Of a stretch of 11,986 nucleotides of DNA, positions 5,476-11,986 are shown in pieces. A model generated the notes under the pieces. The model was given only the letters and a program-made list of their open reading frames with translations. It made no database searches and was not told the origin of the DNA. The DNA is taken from positions 26,663 to 38,648 of the forward strand of contig DEIT01000237.1 in the NCBI GenBank assembly GCA_002352635.1. Reading direction: 5' to 3'. The DNA is from Hyphomicrobiaceae bacterium UBA2767 (GTDB lineage: Bacteria > Pseudomonadota > Alphaproteobacteria > Rhizobiales > Methyloligellaceae). Every line of letters begins with the position of its first letter. The stretch's first letter is position 1. The position numbers were made by a program, and so were the translations under genes.

Positions 5476-6375
5476 ATGGATCGCCTGCAAACCATGAGCG
5501 TGTTTGTCACCGTGGCCGAGGAATCCGGTTTCGCGGCCGCGGCCCGGCGTCTCAACATGTCACCGCCATCAGTGACGCGGGCCGTTTCCGATCTTGAGGC
5601 GCGGCTCGGCGTCCGACTGTTGCACCGGACCACACGCTCGGTGAGCCTGACCGAGGAGGGCGAGCGCTACCTTTCGGACTGCCGGCGGATTCTCTCCGAT
5701 CTTGCCGAAGCGGACCGGCATGCGGCTGGCGTGCACGCAGCCCCCAGCGGCAACGTCTCGGTGACGGGCTCGGTGATGTTCGGCCGAATGATGATCACGC
5801 CGATTTTGCTGGAACTCCAGGACCGCTTTCCGGAGATCTCCATATCGACATTGTTCCTCGACCGCATCGTCCACATGATCGACGAGGGGATCGATGTTGC
5901 AGTCCGCATCGCCGAATTGCCCGACTCATCCCTCTCGGCAATACGCGTGGGGAGAGTAAGGCGGGTGCTGTGCGCGTCACCGGGCTATCTCGCATCACAT
6001 GGTCGTCCGCGCCTGCCCCAAGACCTGACCCGGCATGAGATCATTTGTTTTGATCAGGAGGCGCAAAGACGTGAGTGGGTCTTTCACCAGAAGAGTGGTC
6101 TCTACCACTTCAAGGTCAAGTCGCGGCTCCAGTTCAATCTTGCCGACCCGGCAATTGTCGCGGCGATTGCCGGGCGCGGGATTACCCGCGTGTTGTCCTA
6201 CATGATTGCGCCGCATCTGGAGTCAGGCGCTCTTGAGATTGTGCTCGAGGCATTCGAGCCGCCACCGGTTCCGGTTCATGTCGTCCACAAGGAGACGGGC
6301 GGAACCACAGCGCGTGTTCGCGCCGTAGTCGACTTTCTGGCTGAACATCTCAGAGGCAACCCGGTGCTGGGCTAG
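5476..6375 (+). CDS. LysR-family transcriptional regulator
   Basis: The 299-residue protein has normal LysR length. Residues 1-60 form the winged helix-turn-helix: FVTVAEESGFAAAARRL, then the recognition helix MSPPSVTRAVSDLEARLG and the wing LLHRTTRSVSLTEEG. Residues about 90-295 form the periplasmic-binding-protein-like effector domain (SGNVSVTGSVMFGR, then GIDVAVRIAELPDSSL, a common signature of this subgroup). The ATG at 5476 fits the standard MDRLQTM start; the in-frame ATT codon start at 5449 would add nine residues not usual for the family. It is divergent from the VOC gene with a 147-base shared region, the classical arrangement in which the regulator controls the neighbouring operon in response to a pathway metabolite. 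The effector cannot be read from sequence. It ends 44 bases from the convergent HIT gene. Confidence 0.94.
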   Translation: MDRLQTMSVFVTVAEESGFAAAARRLNMSPPSVTRAVSDLEARLGVRLLHRTTRSVSLTEEGERYLSDCRRILSDLAEADRHAAGVHAAPSGNVSVTGSVMFGRMMITPILLELQDRFPEISISTLFLDRIVHMIDEGIDVAVRIAELPDSSLSAIRVGRVRRVLCASPGYLASHGRPRLPQDLTRHEIICFDQEAQRREWVFHQKSGLYHFKVKSRLQFNLADPAIVAAIAGRGITRVLSYMIAPHLESGALEIVLEAFEPPPVPVHVVHKETGGTTARVRAVVDFLAEHLRGNPVLG

Positions 6376-6419
6376 CGAGCGGGTTTCCCTGCAGAGACGG
6401 CCGTGCGAGGCGGCTGGCC

Positions 6420-6845
6420 TCAGGCGGCCTCCAATACCGTCCTGATCTTTTCGGCATTGGCGGCAAGCACGTCGGGGTCTCCCATGTCTCCCGCATGGGG
6501 TTTGAGCGCAACGCCGTCCCAGCGCGGAATGATATGAAAATGAACGTGAAAGACCGTCTGCCCGGCGGCGGCATCGTTGAACTGCTGAATGAGTACGCCG
6601 TCAGCTTCCACGGCGTCGCGGATCGCAGGCGTAAGCCGTTGAACCGTGCGGATGGTGGTGCACAGAACCTCTGGCGATACGTCGAAAATATTGATCGCCG
6701 GGTTCTTGGGTATCACCAGCGTATGGCCATCGGCACGCGGCATGATATCCAGGAACGCAAAGGTCTCGTCGTCTTCATAGACCTTGTAGCAGGGAAGCTC
6801 TTCGCGCAGGATCTTCGCGAAGACGTTGCTGTCGTCATATGTCAT
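6420..6845 (-). CDS. HIT-family (histidine triad) nucleotide hydrolase/transferase
   Basis: The 141-residue protein contains the histidine triad HVHFHII with His100, His102 and His104, preceded by the conserved FNDAAAGQTVF and followed by PRW. His102-type residues act as nucleophile on the alpha-phosphate of nucleotide conjugates, so family members cleave AMP-lysine-type or dinucleoside polyphosphate substrates in the cytoplasm. The N-terminal CYKVYEDDETFAFLDIMPRADGHTLVIPK is the standard HIT strand-helix segment. Length is typical of bacterial Hint/HIT proteins with a C-terminal extension of about 30 residues. The ATG follows AGAGG at 7 bases. A gap of 114 bases separates it from the SulP gene upstream; a TTGACC at 6920-6925 (minus strand) may be a -35 element of its own promoter, but no good -10 accompanies it. 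Confidence 0.93.
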   Translation of the reverse strand: MTYDDSNVFAKILREELPCYKVYEDDETFAFLDIMPRADGHTLVIPKNPAINIFDVSPEVLCTTIRTVQRLTPAIRDAVEADGVLIQQFNDAAAGQTVFHVHFHIIPRWDGVALKPHAGDMGDPDVLAANAEKIRTVLEAA

Positions 6846-6959
6846 GAATGTGCCTCTGTTTGCCGGCCCGATCTGGCGCCATTTGTGATTTTTGTCTGTT
6901 TCTCAAGTCTGCAGGTGCGGGTCAAGTATTGTGGCTTTCCGATCTTGAGTGCGGGGAGA

Positions 6960-9248
6960 TCAGTCCGAGAGCGATCTGACCAAGCGGGTCGTTTGAATCA
7001 GACGCTCGGCCAGAATTCGAATCAGATGTTCATGAAAGGAAGACGCTATGTCCGGCGCCTCGGCCGTCATTTTCGCGAGCGAGTCCCGGCTCAGGCGCCA
7101 AACGATCGTTTCGCTTTCGGTCACGACCGAAGCGGAGCGGTGCTGGTCCAGATAGAAGGCGAGTTCTCCTACAATCGTACCGACCCCCATGGTGCTAACA
7201 CGAATCCGGGTGCCGTCCGGGGCCTCGATCTGGACGCCGACCTTGCCGTGTTCGACGAAAAAGAGGTCTCTGGACTCCTCGCCCTGGCGGATGAGCGTGG
7301 CGTTGGGTTCAAGCTCTATCTTCTCGAGATAGGACATCATGGTTTGCGATGCTTTCCGGCCGCCGAGAGCCCGCGAGAGTTGCCCTTTTATGCTGTCGTC
7401 CCGGGCCGGGGGCCGCTTGTGTGTACTGTCATCCAGCAGGCGTTCCTCGCACCACTCCAAAGCCCGGTCGAGATCGTCAAAGGACTGGATCGGCAATCCG
7501 CTCTCCGGTCCAAATCCACCTTCTGCGAGCGAACCCTGGATTGCTGGCGGCAAGTTTGTTGTGATCAATGTCACGCCGGATCTTTCAGCAATCTGGCCGA
7601 TTTTGACGAAACTGAGCACGGCGGATGAATCGAGCCCGGTCACGCTGCGGGTGTCCAGCAGAAGAAAGCGAAGCTTCGGCTCAACGCCTTCGCGTAGGCG
7701 GGTCCGGACAAATCTCTGAAGCGTGTGCGCGGTGCCGAAAAACACAAATCCCTGAAGCCGCAGGATAAGGATCTCCTTTCCCCGCGAATTCAAAAACTGC
7801 CGATCTTCATTGGGGCGTTCGACGCTGCTGTGAAACTCATCTGCCGTTACAGCGTATTTGACGACCTGGACCCGACTGTAATCGAGCGCAAACAGGACGA
7901 TCGCGGAAATCAAACCAACGGTTACGCCCTCGAGAAATCCCACGGTGCTGATGACCAGCACGATCAGGAGAATAATCAGATATTCGCGGCGCGGCATCTT
8001 GAAGAAGGCGTCGACCAGCCAATCGTAGAGCAGGGAGATGCCAATCCACAGCAGCAGGCCACCGAACAGGGGGATGGGCATATAGGCGAGGAGCGAGGAT
8101 CCGTAGATCAGCGTCACCGTACAGACCGCAGCCACGATGAACCCCACCAGACGATAGGGTGCCCCGAGCTTGTGAGCGAGCAGTGACAAACCGAGGCCCT
8201 GAAAGCCTGCCGCTCCACCGCCGAGGCCTGCAAGGAGGTTGGCTACTCCTGCTGTCTGAAACTCACGGTCCAGATCGACGTCATGCCGCACTGCCAATTC
8301 GATGCTGCTCGAAGCGAGCAGGACTGACGCCGCGGTAACCAAGACCATCGTCATTATCTTGGGCACTTCCGCCCAGATCACGCCCCAATCGACACTGTCG
8401 AAAGGGTTGCTGCTGAACGGCGGCCAAATTCTGCTCTGATCAGGCAGCTCAAACAGCCAGCCCTCAGCCTGAAGCTGGTGCAGCGGCACATCCTGAAACC
8501 AGGCGGCCAAATGGAAAAGAACCATCGCTGCACAAATTGCGACCGGCAGGGCAAAGATGTTGCCACCGCGATGGGCAATTGCCCAAAGGGTACAGGCGAA
8601 CAATATTGCAGGGACCCACTTGGCGAGGTTGGCCGGATCGACCAGAACATGAAGGGAATCCGGCGTTAGCGTTTCGCCAATGATCACACCAAGTGCAGCA
8701 TGAACGATCAACCAACCCATGCCGGCGAGAAATCCGCCGATCACCGAATAGGGAATGAAGCGGACAAAACGCCCAAGGCGAAAGATGCCCAGCGCCAGCA
8801 GGCAGAGCCCGGTAAATGATGTTGCGAGGCCGATCGCCACCACGATCGTCAGAAGTATTTCCTGTTCGCTGCGGACACCGGACATGGCCGTATGCATCGA
8901 CGCCGCAATCACGGCCAGGGTAACGACCGTCACTTCCTGCGAGAGCGATATCATGCCCGGATAGGAACTGCCGAAGGCGGTGATGCCGGCAAGTATGATG
9001 GTGCTGAAGAGACACAGCCCGATCCCGATTGTGACGTAGTGGCTCAGCGCGCCGGAAAAAAGCAGGGCCGCATCGGAAATCGAAAAGACGACGGCAAGCA
9101 GGCCGCACACTATGCCGGCGACCAAGCTCGATAACAGATAGCGAAAATTGTAAGCTCCGCCCGTCGGGTGGTTCAGCCCTGCAGCAGCACCTTCCTCCGT
9201 TCCCTGCTGCTGACTCACACCCGTCCCCTGATCCTGTGTTTCGCTCAT
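6960..9248 (-). CDS. SulP-family anion transporter with STAS and cyclic-nucleotide-binding-like domains
   Basis: This 762-residue inner-membrane protein has three parts. After a polar Gln/Gly-rich N-terminus (1-33), residues about 35-455 form the SulP transport core with many hydrophobic helices, including GFLAGMGWLIV and GLGGGAAGFQGLGLSLLAHKLGA. Residues about 470-600 form a STAS domain; the segment LDTRSVTGLDSSA carries the Ser region that is phosphorylated in anti-sigma antagonists. Residues about 635-750 form a cyclic-nucleotide-binding-like domain with IRQGEESRDLFFVEHGKVGV, the GEL motif at 694-696 and RSA at 704-706, the residues that contact the cyclic phosphate in CRP-type domains. 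SulP proteins move sulfate, bicarbonate or dicarboxylates; the substrate is not decided here. Regulation of transport by a nucleotide is an inference from the domains. The ATG has no clear ribosome binding site. It lies 46 bases after the FemAB-like gene. Confidence 0.92.
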   Translation of the reverse strand: MSETQDQGTGVSQQQGTEEGAAAGLNHPTGGAYNFRYLLSSLVAGIVCGLLAVVFSISDAALLFSGALSHYVTIGIGLCLFSTIILAGITAFGSSYPGMISLSQEVTVVTLAVIAASMHTAMSGVRSEQEILLTIVVAIGLATSFTGLCLLALGIFRLGRFVRFIPYSVIGGFLAGMGWLIVHAALGVIIGETLTPDSLHVLVDPANLAKWVPAILFACTLWAIAHRGGNIFALPVAICAAMVLFHLAAWFQDVPLHQLQAEGWLFELPDQSRIWPPFSSNPFDSVDWGVIWAEVPKIMTMVLVTAASVLLASSSIELAVRHDVDLDREFQTAGVANLLAGLGGGAAGFQGLGLSLLAHKLGAPYRLVGFIVAAVCTVTLIYGSSLLAYMPIPLFGGLLLWIGISLLYDWLVDAFFKMPRREYLIILLIVLVISTVGFLEGVTVGLISAIVLFALDYSRVQVVKYAVTADEFHSSVERPNEDRQFLNSRGKEILILRLQGFVFFGTAHTLQRFVRTRLREGVEPKLRFLLLDTRSVTGLDSSAVLSFVKIGQIAERSGVTLITTNLPPAIQGSLAEGGFGPESGLPIQSFDDLDRALEWCEERLLDDSTHKRPPARDDSIKGQLSRALGGRKASQTMMSYLEKIELEPNATLIRQGEESRDLFFVEHGKVGVQIEAPDGTRIRVSTMGVGTIVGELAFYLDQHRSASVVTESETIVWRLSRDSLAKMTAEAPDIASSFHEHLIRILAERLIQTTRLVRSLSD

Positions 9249-9294
9249 TTAAACAGTTCGCTGCGTTCGTTGCCAAGCACGGCCAGGTTGTGCC

Positions 9295-10503
9295 TCAGGT
9301 GTCTTCGCTTTCGCCGTCGCCCTTGTTGCGATAGGGAGCAAGGCGCGCCAATTCCTCGTTTTCCATCTCCACATAGCGGCGCTCCTGATCGAGGAATTGC
9401 GAAACGGCGGAACGCAGGCCGGGGTCGGCAATCAGATGGGCGGAGTAGGTGGTTTGCGGGACATAGCCACGGGCAAGCTTGTGCGTACCCTGTGCACCGG
9501 CTTCAACGCATGCCAGTCCGTGGGCGATGGCGTAGTCGATGGCCTGATAGTAACAGGCTTCGAAATGCAGAAAACGATGATCCTCGACGCAACCCCAGTA
9601 GCGACCATAGAGCGTGTCGCCGCCGATGAAATTGAGCGCGCCAGCAATGGGTTGACCATCGCGTTCGCACATGATGAGCAGGATCTTGTCCGCCATGCTC
9701 TGGCCTGCAAGGCTGAAAAACTTGCGCGTAAGATATGGCTGGCCCCATTTGCGCGATCCGGTATCCCCGTAAAAGGCAAAGAACGCATCCCAATGGGCTT
9801 CGGTGATCTGGCCGCCGGTATAGTGGCGGATGGTAATGCCGTCTGCACAGGCGTCGCGGCGCTCTCTTCTGATGAGCTTGCGTTTGCGTGAGGTGAGGGA
9901 CGCCAGGAAATCGTCAAAGGTCGCATAGTCGTGGTTTTGCCAGTGAAACTGCTGGTCGGACCGGCGCAGCAATCCGATGCGCCCCGCGCGTTCCCATTCG
10001 CCCCGGGTGAGGAACGTCAGGTGGAGCGAAGACGCGTGATGTCGCTCAAGCAGGGTTGCGGCAGCATTGAGCAGGTAACCTTCGCGCTCTTCGGCCTCCG
10101 GCACTTCCGGTACGAGCAGCCTGCGCCCGGTAACAGGCGTGAAGGGAACGGAAGCCTGAAGCTTGGGATAGTAGCGCCCGCCCGCACGCTCAAACGCATC
10201 CGCCCAGCCATAGTCGAACACATACTCACCTTGAGAGTGGGATTTGAGATAACAGGGCATGCAGGCAAGGATGCCGCCCTGCCCATCGTCCAGAACCAGG
10301 TGCCGGGGCGCCCATCCGGTTTGGGCGCAGGCCGAACCGCTTTCCTCCAGCGCAGACAAGAATGCATGACTGATAAAAGGGTTATACGGGCGTGCGGAAG
10401 TGCCATCTGCAGTAAGAGGGTTGGCGCAGGCATCCCATTGCCCGGCATCCAGGCTCGAGATACCCGGCTCCACGCGCACAAGAATCTGTTCTGCGTCACC
10501 CAT
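9295..10503 (-). CDS. FemAB-like / COG3146 N-acyltransferase
   Basis: The 402-residue product matches, from memory, the alphaproteobacterial 'predicted N-acyltransferase' family (COG3146, formerly DUF482), a double GNAT fold related to FemAB. Recognisable stretches are the early segment PYNPFISHAFLSALEESGS, the central YATFDDFLASLTSRKRKLIRR, FYGDTGSRKWGQPYLT, and the C-terminal GCVEDHRFLHFEACYYQ, AIAHGLACVEAGAQGTHK and LARGYVP. Length is normal. The true substrate is not established; cytoplasmic aminoacyl or acyl transfer to a peptide or amine is the family expectation. The ATG follows GAAAG, a weak ribosome binding site, and starts 26 bases after the glycerophosphodiesterase stop, so the two are probably one transcription unit. 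No signal peptide or membrane segment is seen. Confidence 0.85.
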   Translation of the reverse strand: MGDAEQILVRVEPGISSLDAGQWDACANPLTADGTSARPYNPFISHAFLSALEESGSACAQTGWAPRHLVLDDGQGGILACMPCYLKSHSQGEYVFDYGWADAFERAGGRYYPKLQASVPFTPVTGRRLLVPEVPEAEEREGYLLNAAATLLERHHASSLHLTFLTRGEWERAGRIGLLRRSDQQFHWQNHDYATFDDFLASLTSRKRKLIRRERRDACADGITIRHYTGGQITEAHWDAFFAFYGDTGSRKWGQPYLTRKFFSLAGQSMADKILLIMCERDGQPIAGALNFIGGDTLYGRYWGCVEDHRFLHFEACYYQAIDYAIAHGLACVEAGAQGTHKLARGYVPQTTYSAHLIADPGLRSAVSQFLDQERRYVEMENEELARLAPYRNKGDGESEDT

Positions 10504-10529
10504 CTTTCAAACTGAACTCACATTCCAGC

Positions 10530-11273
10530 TTACGGCCGGAAGCCTTCGAAAATCATGGCGTCTGCGCAGCGTCGCGCGCGTTCGCGCTGCGCGTTGCTTT
10601 TCACCGTCCAGGTCAGAAGCGGGCGCCTCAAAACACTGCGCCAGACCCATGGCGCTGCGGCGGACAGCGTCTCGATATCATAGGCGACGAAGTGTGGCTT
10701 GGCGACAAAGGCGGAGAGCAGGTGCCTCATGACAAACCGGCGCTGTGGCGACAGATGGCCCCAATAATGCGGATTGCGGAATGAACCGGCCACGAGGCCG
10801 CGCGGACGCTGAGGAGCCGCGTCGCCAAAGGCGGCCGTGGCATTGGGATCGAACGACATGACGGCGGCAAGTCCCTTATAGGGTTGAAGACAGCTGGCGA
10901 GCATTTTCTCGAATGCGCCGCGTTCACCCCAGTCACTCTTGATCTCGATGACCAGCGGCACACGGCCTGAAACCTGCTCCAGCAATTCGGGCAAGGTTTG
11001 CATACGGTCCGACGTGCCCTTGAACGCCAGGCGCTTCAACTCGGCAGCGCTGTGCTCGATGACCGTACCGCGGCCCCGGGTCAAACGGTCCAGGGCCGCA
11101 TCGTGAAACACCATCACCTGGCCATCGCCGGCCGGTTGCACATCCACTTCAACGGCATAACCGGCCTCGATAGCGGCCTCAACGGCAGATGGGGTATTCT
11201 CGATCAGCCCGTTAACCGTGTCGTGCAGGCCGCGATGGGCGATGGGCCGGATGAGCCAGTCCAGGTCGGCCAC
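10530..11273 (-). CDS. Glycerophosphodiester phosphodiesterase family protein
   Basis: With a GTG start the protein has 247 residues, the usual size. Near the N-terminus it shows AHRG (His13-Arg14), ENT at 25-27, EVDVQ (Glu42 and Asp44) and FHD (His57), the metal-binding and general acid/base residues of the TIM-barrel GDPD family, followed by LDRLTRGRG and VIEIKSDW. It would hydrolyse glycerophosphodiesters such as glycerophosphocholine to glycerol 3-phosphate and an alcohol; there is no signal peptide, so a cytoplasmic role is expected. The open frame extends to 11390, but that part overlaps the RidA gene and reads as low-complexity basic sequence. GTG at 11273 lies seven bases past the RidA stop, with AGTAGG overlapping that stop as ribosome binding site, so translational coupling is likely. 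Confidence 0.9.
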   Translation of the reverse strand: MADLDWLIRPIAHRGLHDTVNGLIENTPSAVEAAIEAGYAVEVDVQPAGDGQVMVFHDAALDRLTRGRGTVIEHSAAELKRLAFKGTSDRMQTLPELLEQVSGRVPLVIEIKSDWGERGAFEKMLASCLQPYKGLAAVMSFDPNATAAFGDAAPQRPRGLVAGSFRNPHYWGHLSPQRRFVMRHLLSAFVAKPHFVAYDIETLSAAAPWVWRSVLRRPLLTWTVKSNAQRERARRCADAMIFEGFRP

Positions 11274-11280
11274 GAAAGGC

Positions 11281-11745
11281 CTACTCGACGGCAAGAAGTG
11301 CGTCGATCTCGACACACACGTCGAGCGGCAGGGCGGCGACCCCCACGGCAAAGCGCGTGTGGCGGCCTTTGTCACCGAGCACCTCAACAAGAAAATCCGA
11401 GGCGCCGTTCACGACAGCTGGGTGATTGGTGAAGTCCGGCGCCGAGCTGACGAAACCACCAAGGCGCAAAACCTGTGCAATCCGGTCAAGGTCGCCAAGC
11501 GCGGCCTTGGCCTGCGCGAGAATATTGATTGCACAGGCGCGTGCCGCCTGCTGCGCCGTATCGACGTCCACGTCGCTGCCAACCGTTCCCTTGAATTCGG
11601 GCCCACCTGCGATCAACGGCAACTGACCGGAAATGAACAGTTGTTTGCCAGATACGTGAAACGGAACGTAGTTTGCTGCAGGCGTTGCAGCCACCGGCAA
11701 GTCGACGCCCAGCTCCTGAAGCTTTGCTTCTATGGCACCAGCCAT
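11281..11745 (-). CDS. RidA/YjgF-family protein
   Basis: The 154-residue protein has the chorismate-mutase-like YjgF fold signature: FHVSGKQLFISGQLPL early on, AARACAINILAQAKAALGDLDRI in the centre, and the C-terminal GRHTRFAVGVAALPLDVCVEIDALL. Arg131 and Glu146 correspond to the conserved arginine and glutamate that bind the imine/enamine intermediate in RidA proteins, which deaminate reactive 2-aminoacrylate-type metabolites; the longer form (about 150 residues) belongs to a subgroup whose substrate is less certain. It probably acts as a trimer in the cytoplasm. The ATG follows GAGAGGGAG at about 8 bases. It is the first gene of the minus-strand run that continues with the glycerophosphodiesterase, seven bases after its stop. 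Confidence 0.92.
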   Translation of the reverse strand: MAGAIEAKLQELGVDLPVAATPAANYVPFHVSGKQLFISGQLPLIAGGPEFKGTVGSDVDVDTAQQAARACAINILAQAKAALGDLDRIAQVLRLGGFVSSAPDFTNHPAVVNGASDFLVEVLGDKGRHTRFAVGVAALPLDVCVEIDALLAVE

Positions 11746-11802
11746 GGGTTGATCTCCCTCTCAAACTTGTCAAAAACGCGAATGACGGCGGTTGTAACGG
11801 GT

Positions 11803-11816
11803 TCTGGTGAACCAGA
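11803..11816. promoter_or_regulatory. Inverted repeat upstream of the RidA gene
   Basis: TCTGGT-GA-ACCAGA is a perfect 6-bp inverted repeat 57 bases ahead of the RidA start codon. The position suits an operator for the RidA operon or for a gene to the right of the window. There is no T-run, so it is not a terminator. Apart from this, 11746-11986 shows no gene; an ATG at 11976 with AAGG five bases ahead may open the next plus-strand gene, but only three codons are visible. Confidence 0.25.
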
Positions 11817-11986
11817 CCAGATGTCCGGCGAATTCGCGTTCATGTTATTGTCATTTCACCATTGCACGAGGGGAAAAAGAGGCGCATTTTTGCCCTTAAT
11901 CTTCGTCATTGTTGTTTCCAGTCCATATGTCCGAGTCGGATTGGGAAGAATCTGTGGATTGAGAGCAAGGTTGTAATGAAATTTAG

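Noticed and set aside
6495..7628. A 377-residue plus-strand open frame across HIT and the end of SulP
   Set aside because: Long but antisense to two well-supported genes, with no motif, and it spans an intergenic gap that ordinary genes would not.
8464..9276. A 270-residue minus-strand open frame within the SulP gene
   Set aside because: Same-strand, different-frame shadow; the SulP frame shows the transport, STAS and nucleotide-binding features, and this one shows only Arg/Cys-rich sequence.
11768..11773. A perfect TTGACA on the minus strand ahead of RidA
   Set aside because: It lies only 22 bases from the RidA start codon, so the matching -10 would fall on the start codon itself; not a usable promoter for this gene.
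11218..11976. A 252-residue plus-strand open frame opposite RidA and the glycerophosphodiesterase
   Set aside because: It runs antisense to two clear family members and its translation is Arg/Cys-rich with no family likeness; it is a GC-rich shadow frame.
11842..11976. A 44-codon plus-strand open frame with a hydrophobic stretch
   Set aside because: No ribosome binding site and no recognisable family; it is the tail of the antisense shadow frame.

Overview
The window (about 12 kb, GC-rich) looks like chromosomal DNA of an alphaproteobacterium, most likely Hyphomicrobiales (Rhizobiales). This rests on gene content and order (a RidA / glycerophosphodiesterase / FemAB-like acyltransferase / HIT set, LysR and TRAP components), recalled from general knowledge and not tested by a search. 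I see no rRNA, tRNA, CRISPR array, insertion sequence or phage gene.

Left part, plus strand (1-1664): the 3' end of an unrecognised small protein, a roughly 450-base stretch without an intact gene, then two short secreted proteins. One of these carries two LTXXQ motifs of the Spy/CpxP type. The other is a four-cysteine protein of unknown function. The gap holds a possible terminator and the severed C-terminal tail of a TRAP transporter large permease, so this stretch has lost DNA.

Centre (1708-6375): a five-gene minus-strand run, VOC protein, 59-residue ORF, SDR dehydrogenase, NTF2/SnoaL-like protein and a PNPOx-like/ferredoxin-reductase fusion. It faces a divergent LysR regulator. Gaps are about 50 bases, except 103 between the first two genes, and most genes have an AGGAG ribosome binding site 7-8 bases from the start. 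This looks like a substrate-induced redox or detoxification operon controlled by the LysR protein from the 147-base divergent region. The 59-residue ORF reads like the two ends of an alpha/beta hydrolase joined together, which suggests the operon lost a hydrolase by in-frame deletion.

Right part, minus strand (6420-11745): RidA, glycerophosphodiester phosphodiesterase (GTG start just after the RidA stop), a FemAB-like N-acyltransferase, a SulP anion transporter with C-terminal STAS and cyclic-nucleotide-binding-like domains, and a HIT-family hydrolase. The first four are close enough to be co-transcribed. The SulP fusion suggests anion transport gated by a cytoplasmic nucleotide or other ligand.

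No single wholly new system is proven. The best leads are the LysR-linked operon with its collapsed hydrolase, the SulP-STAS-CNB fusion, and the TRAP relic.
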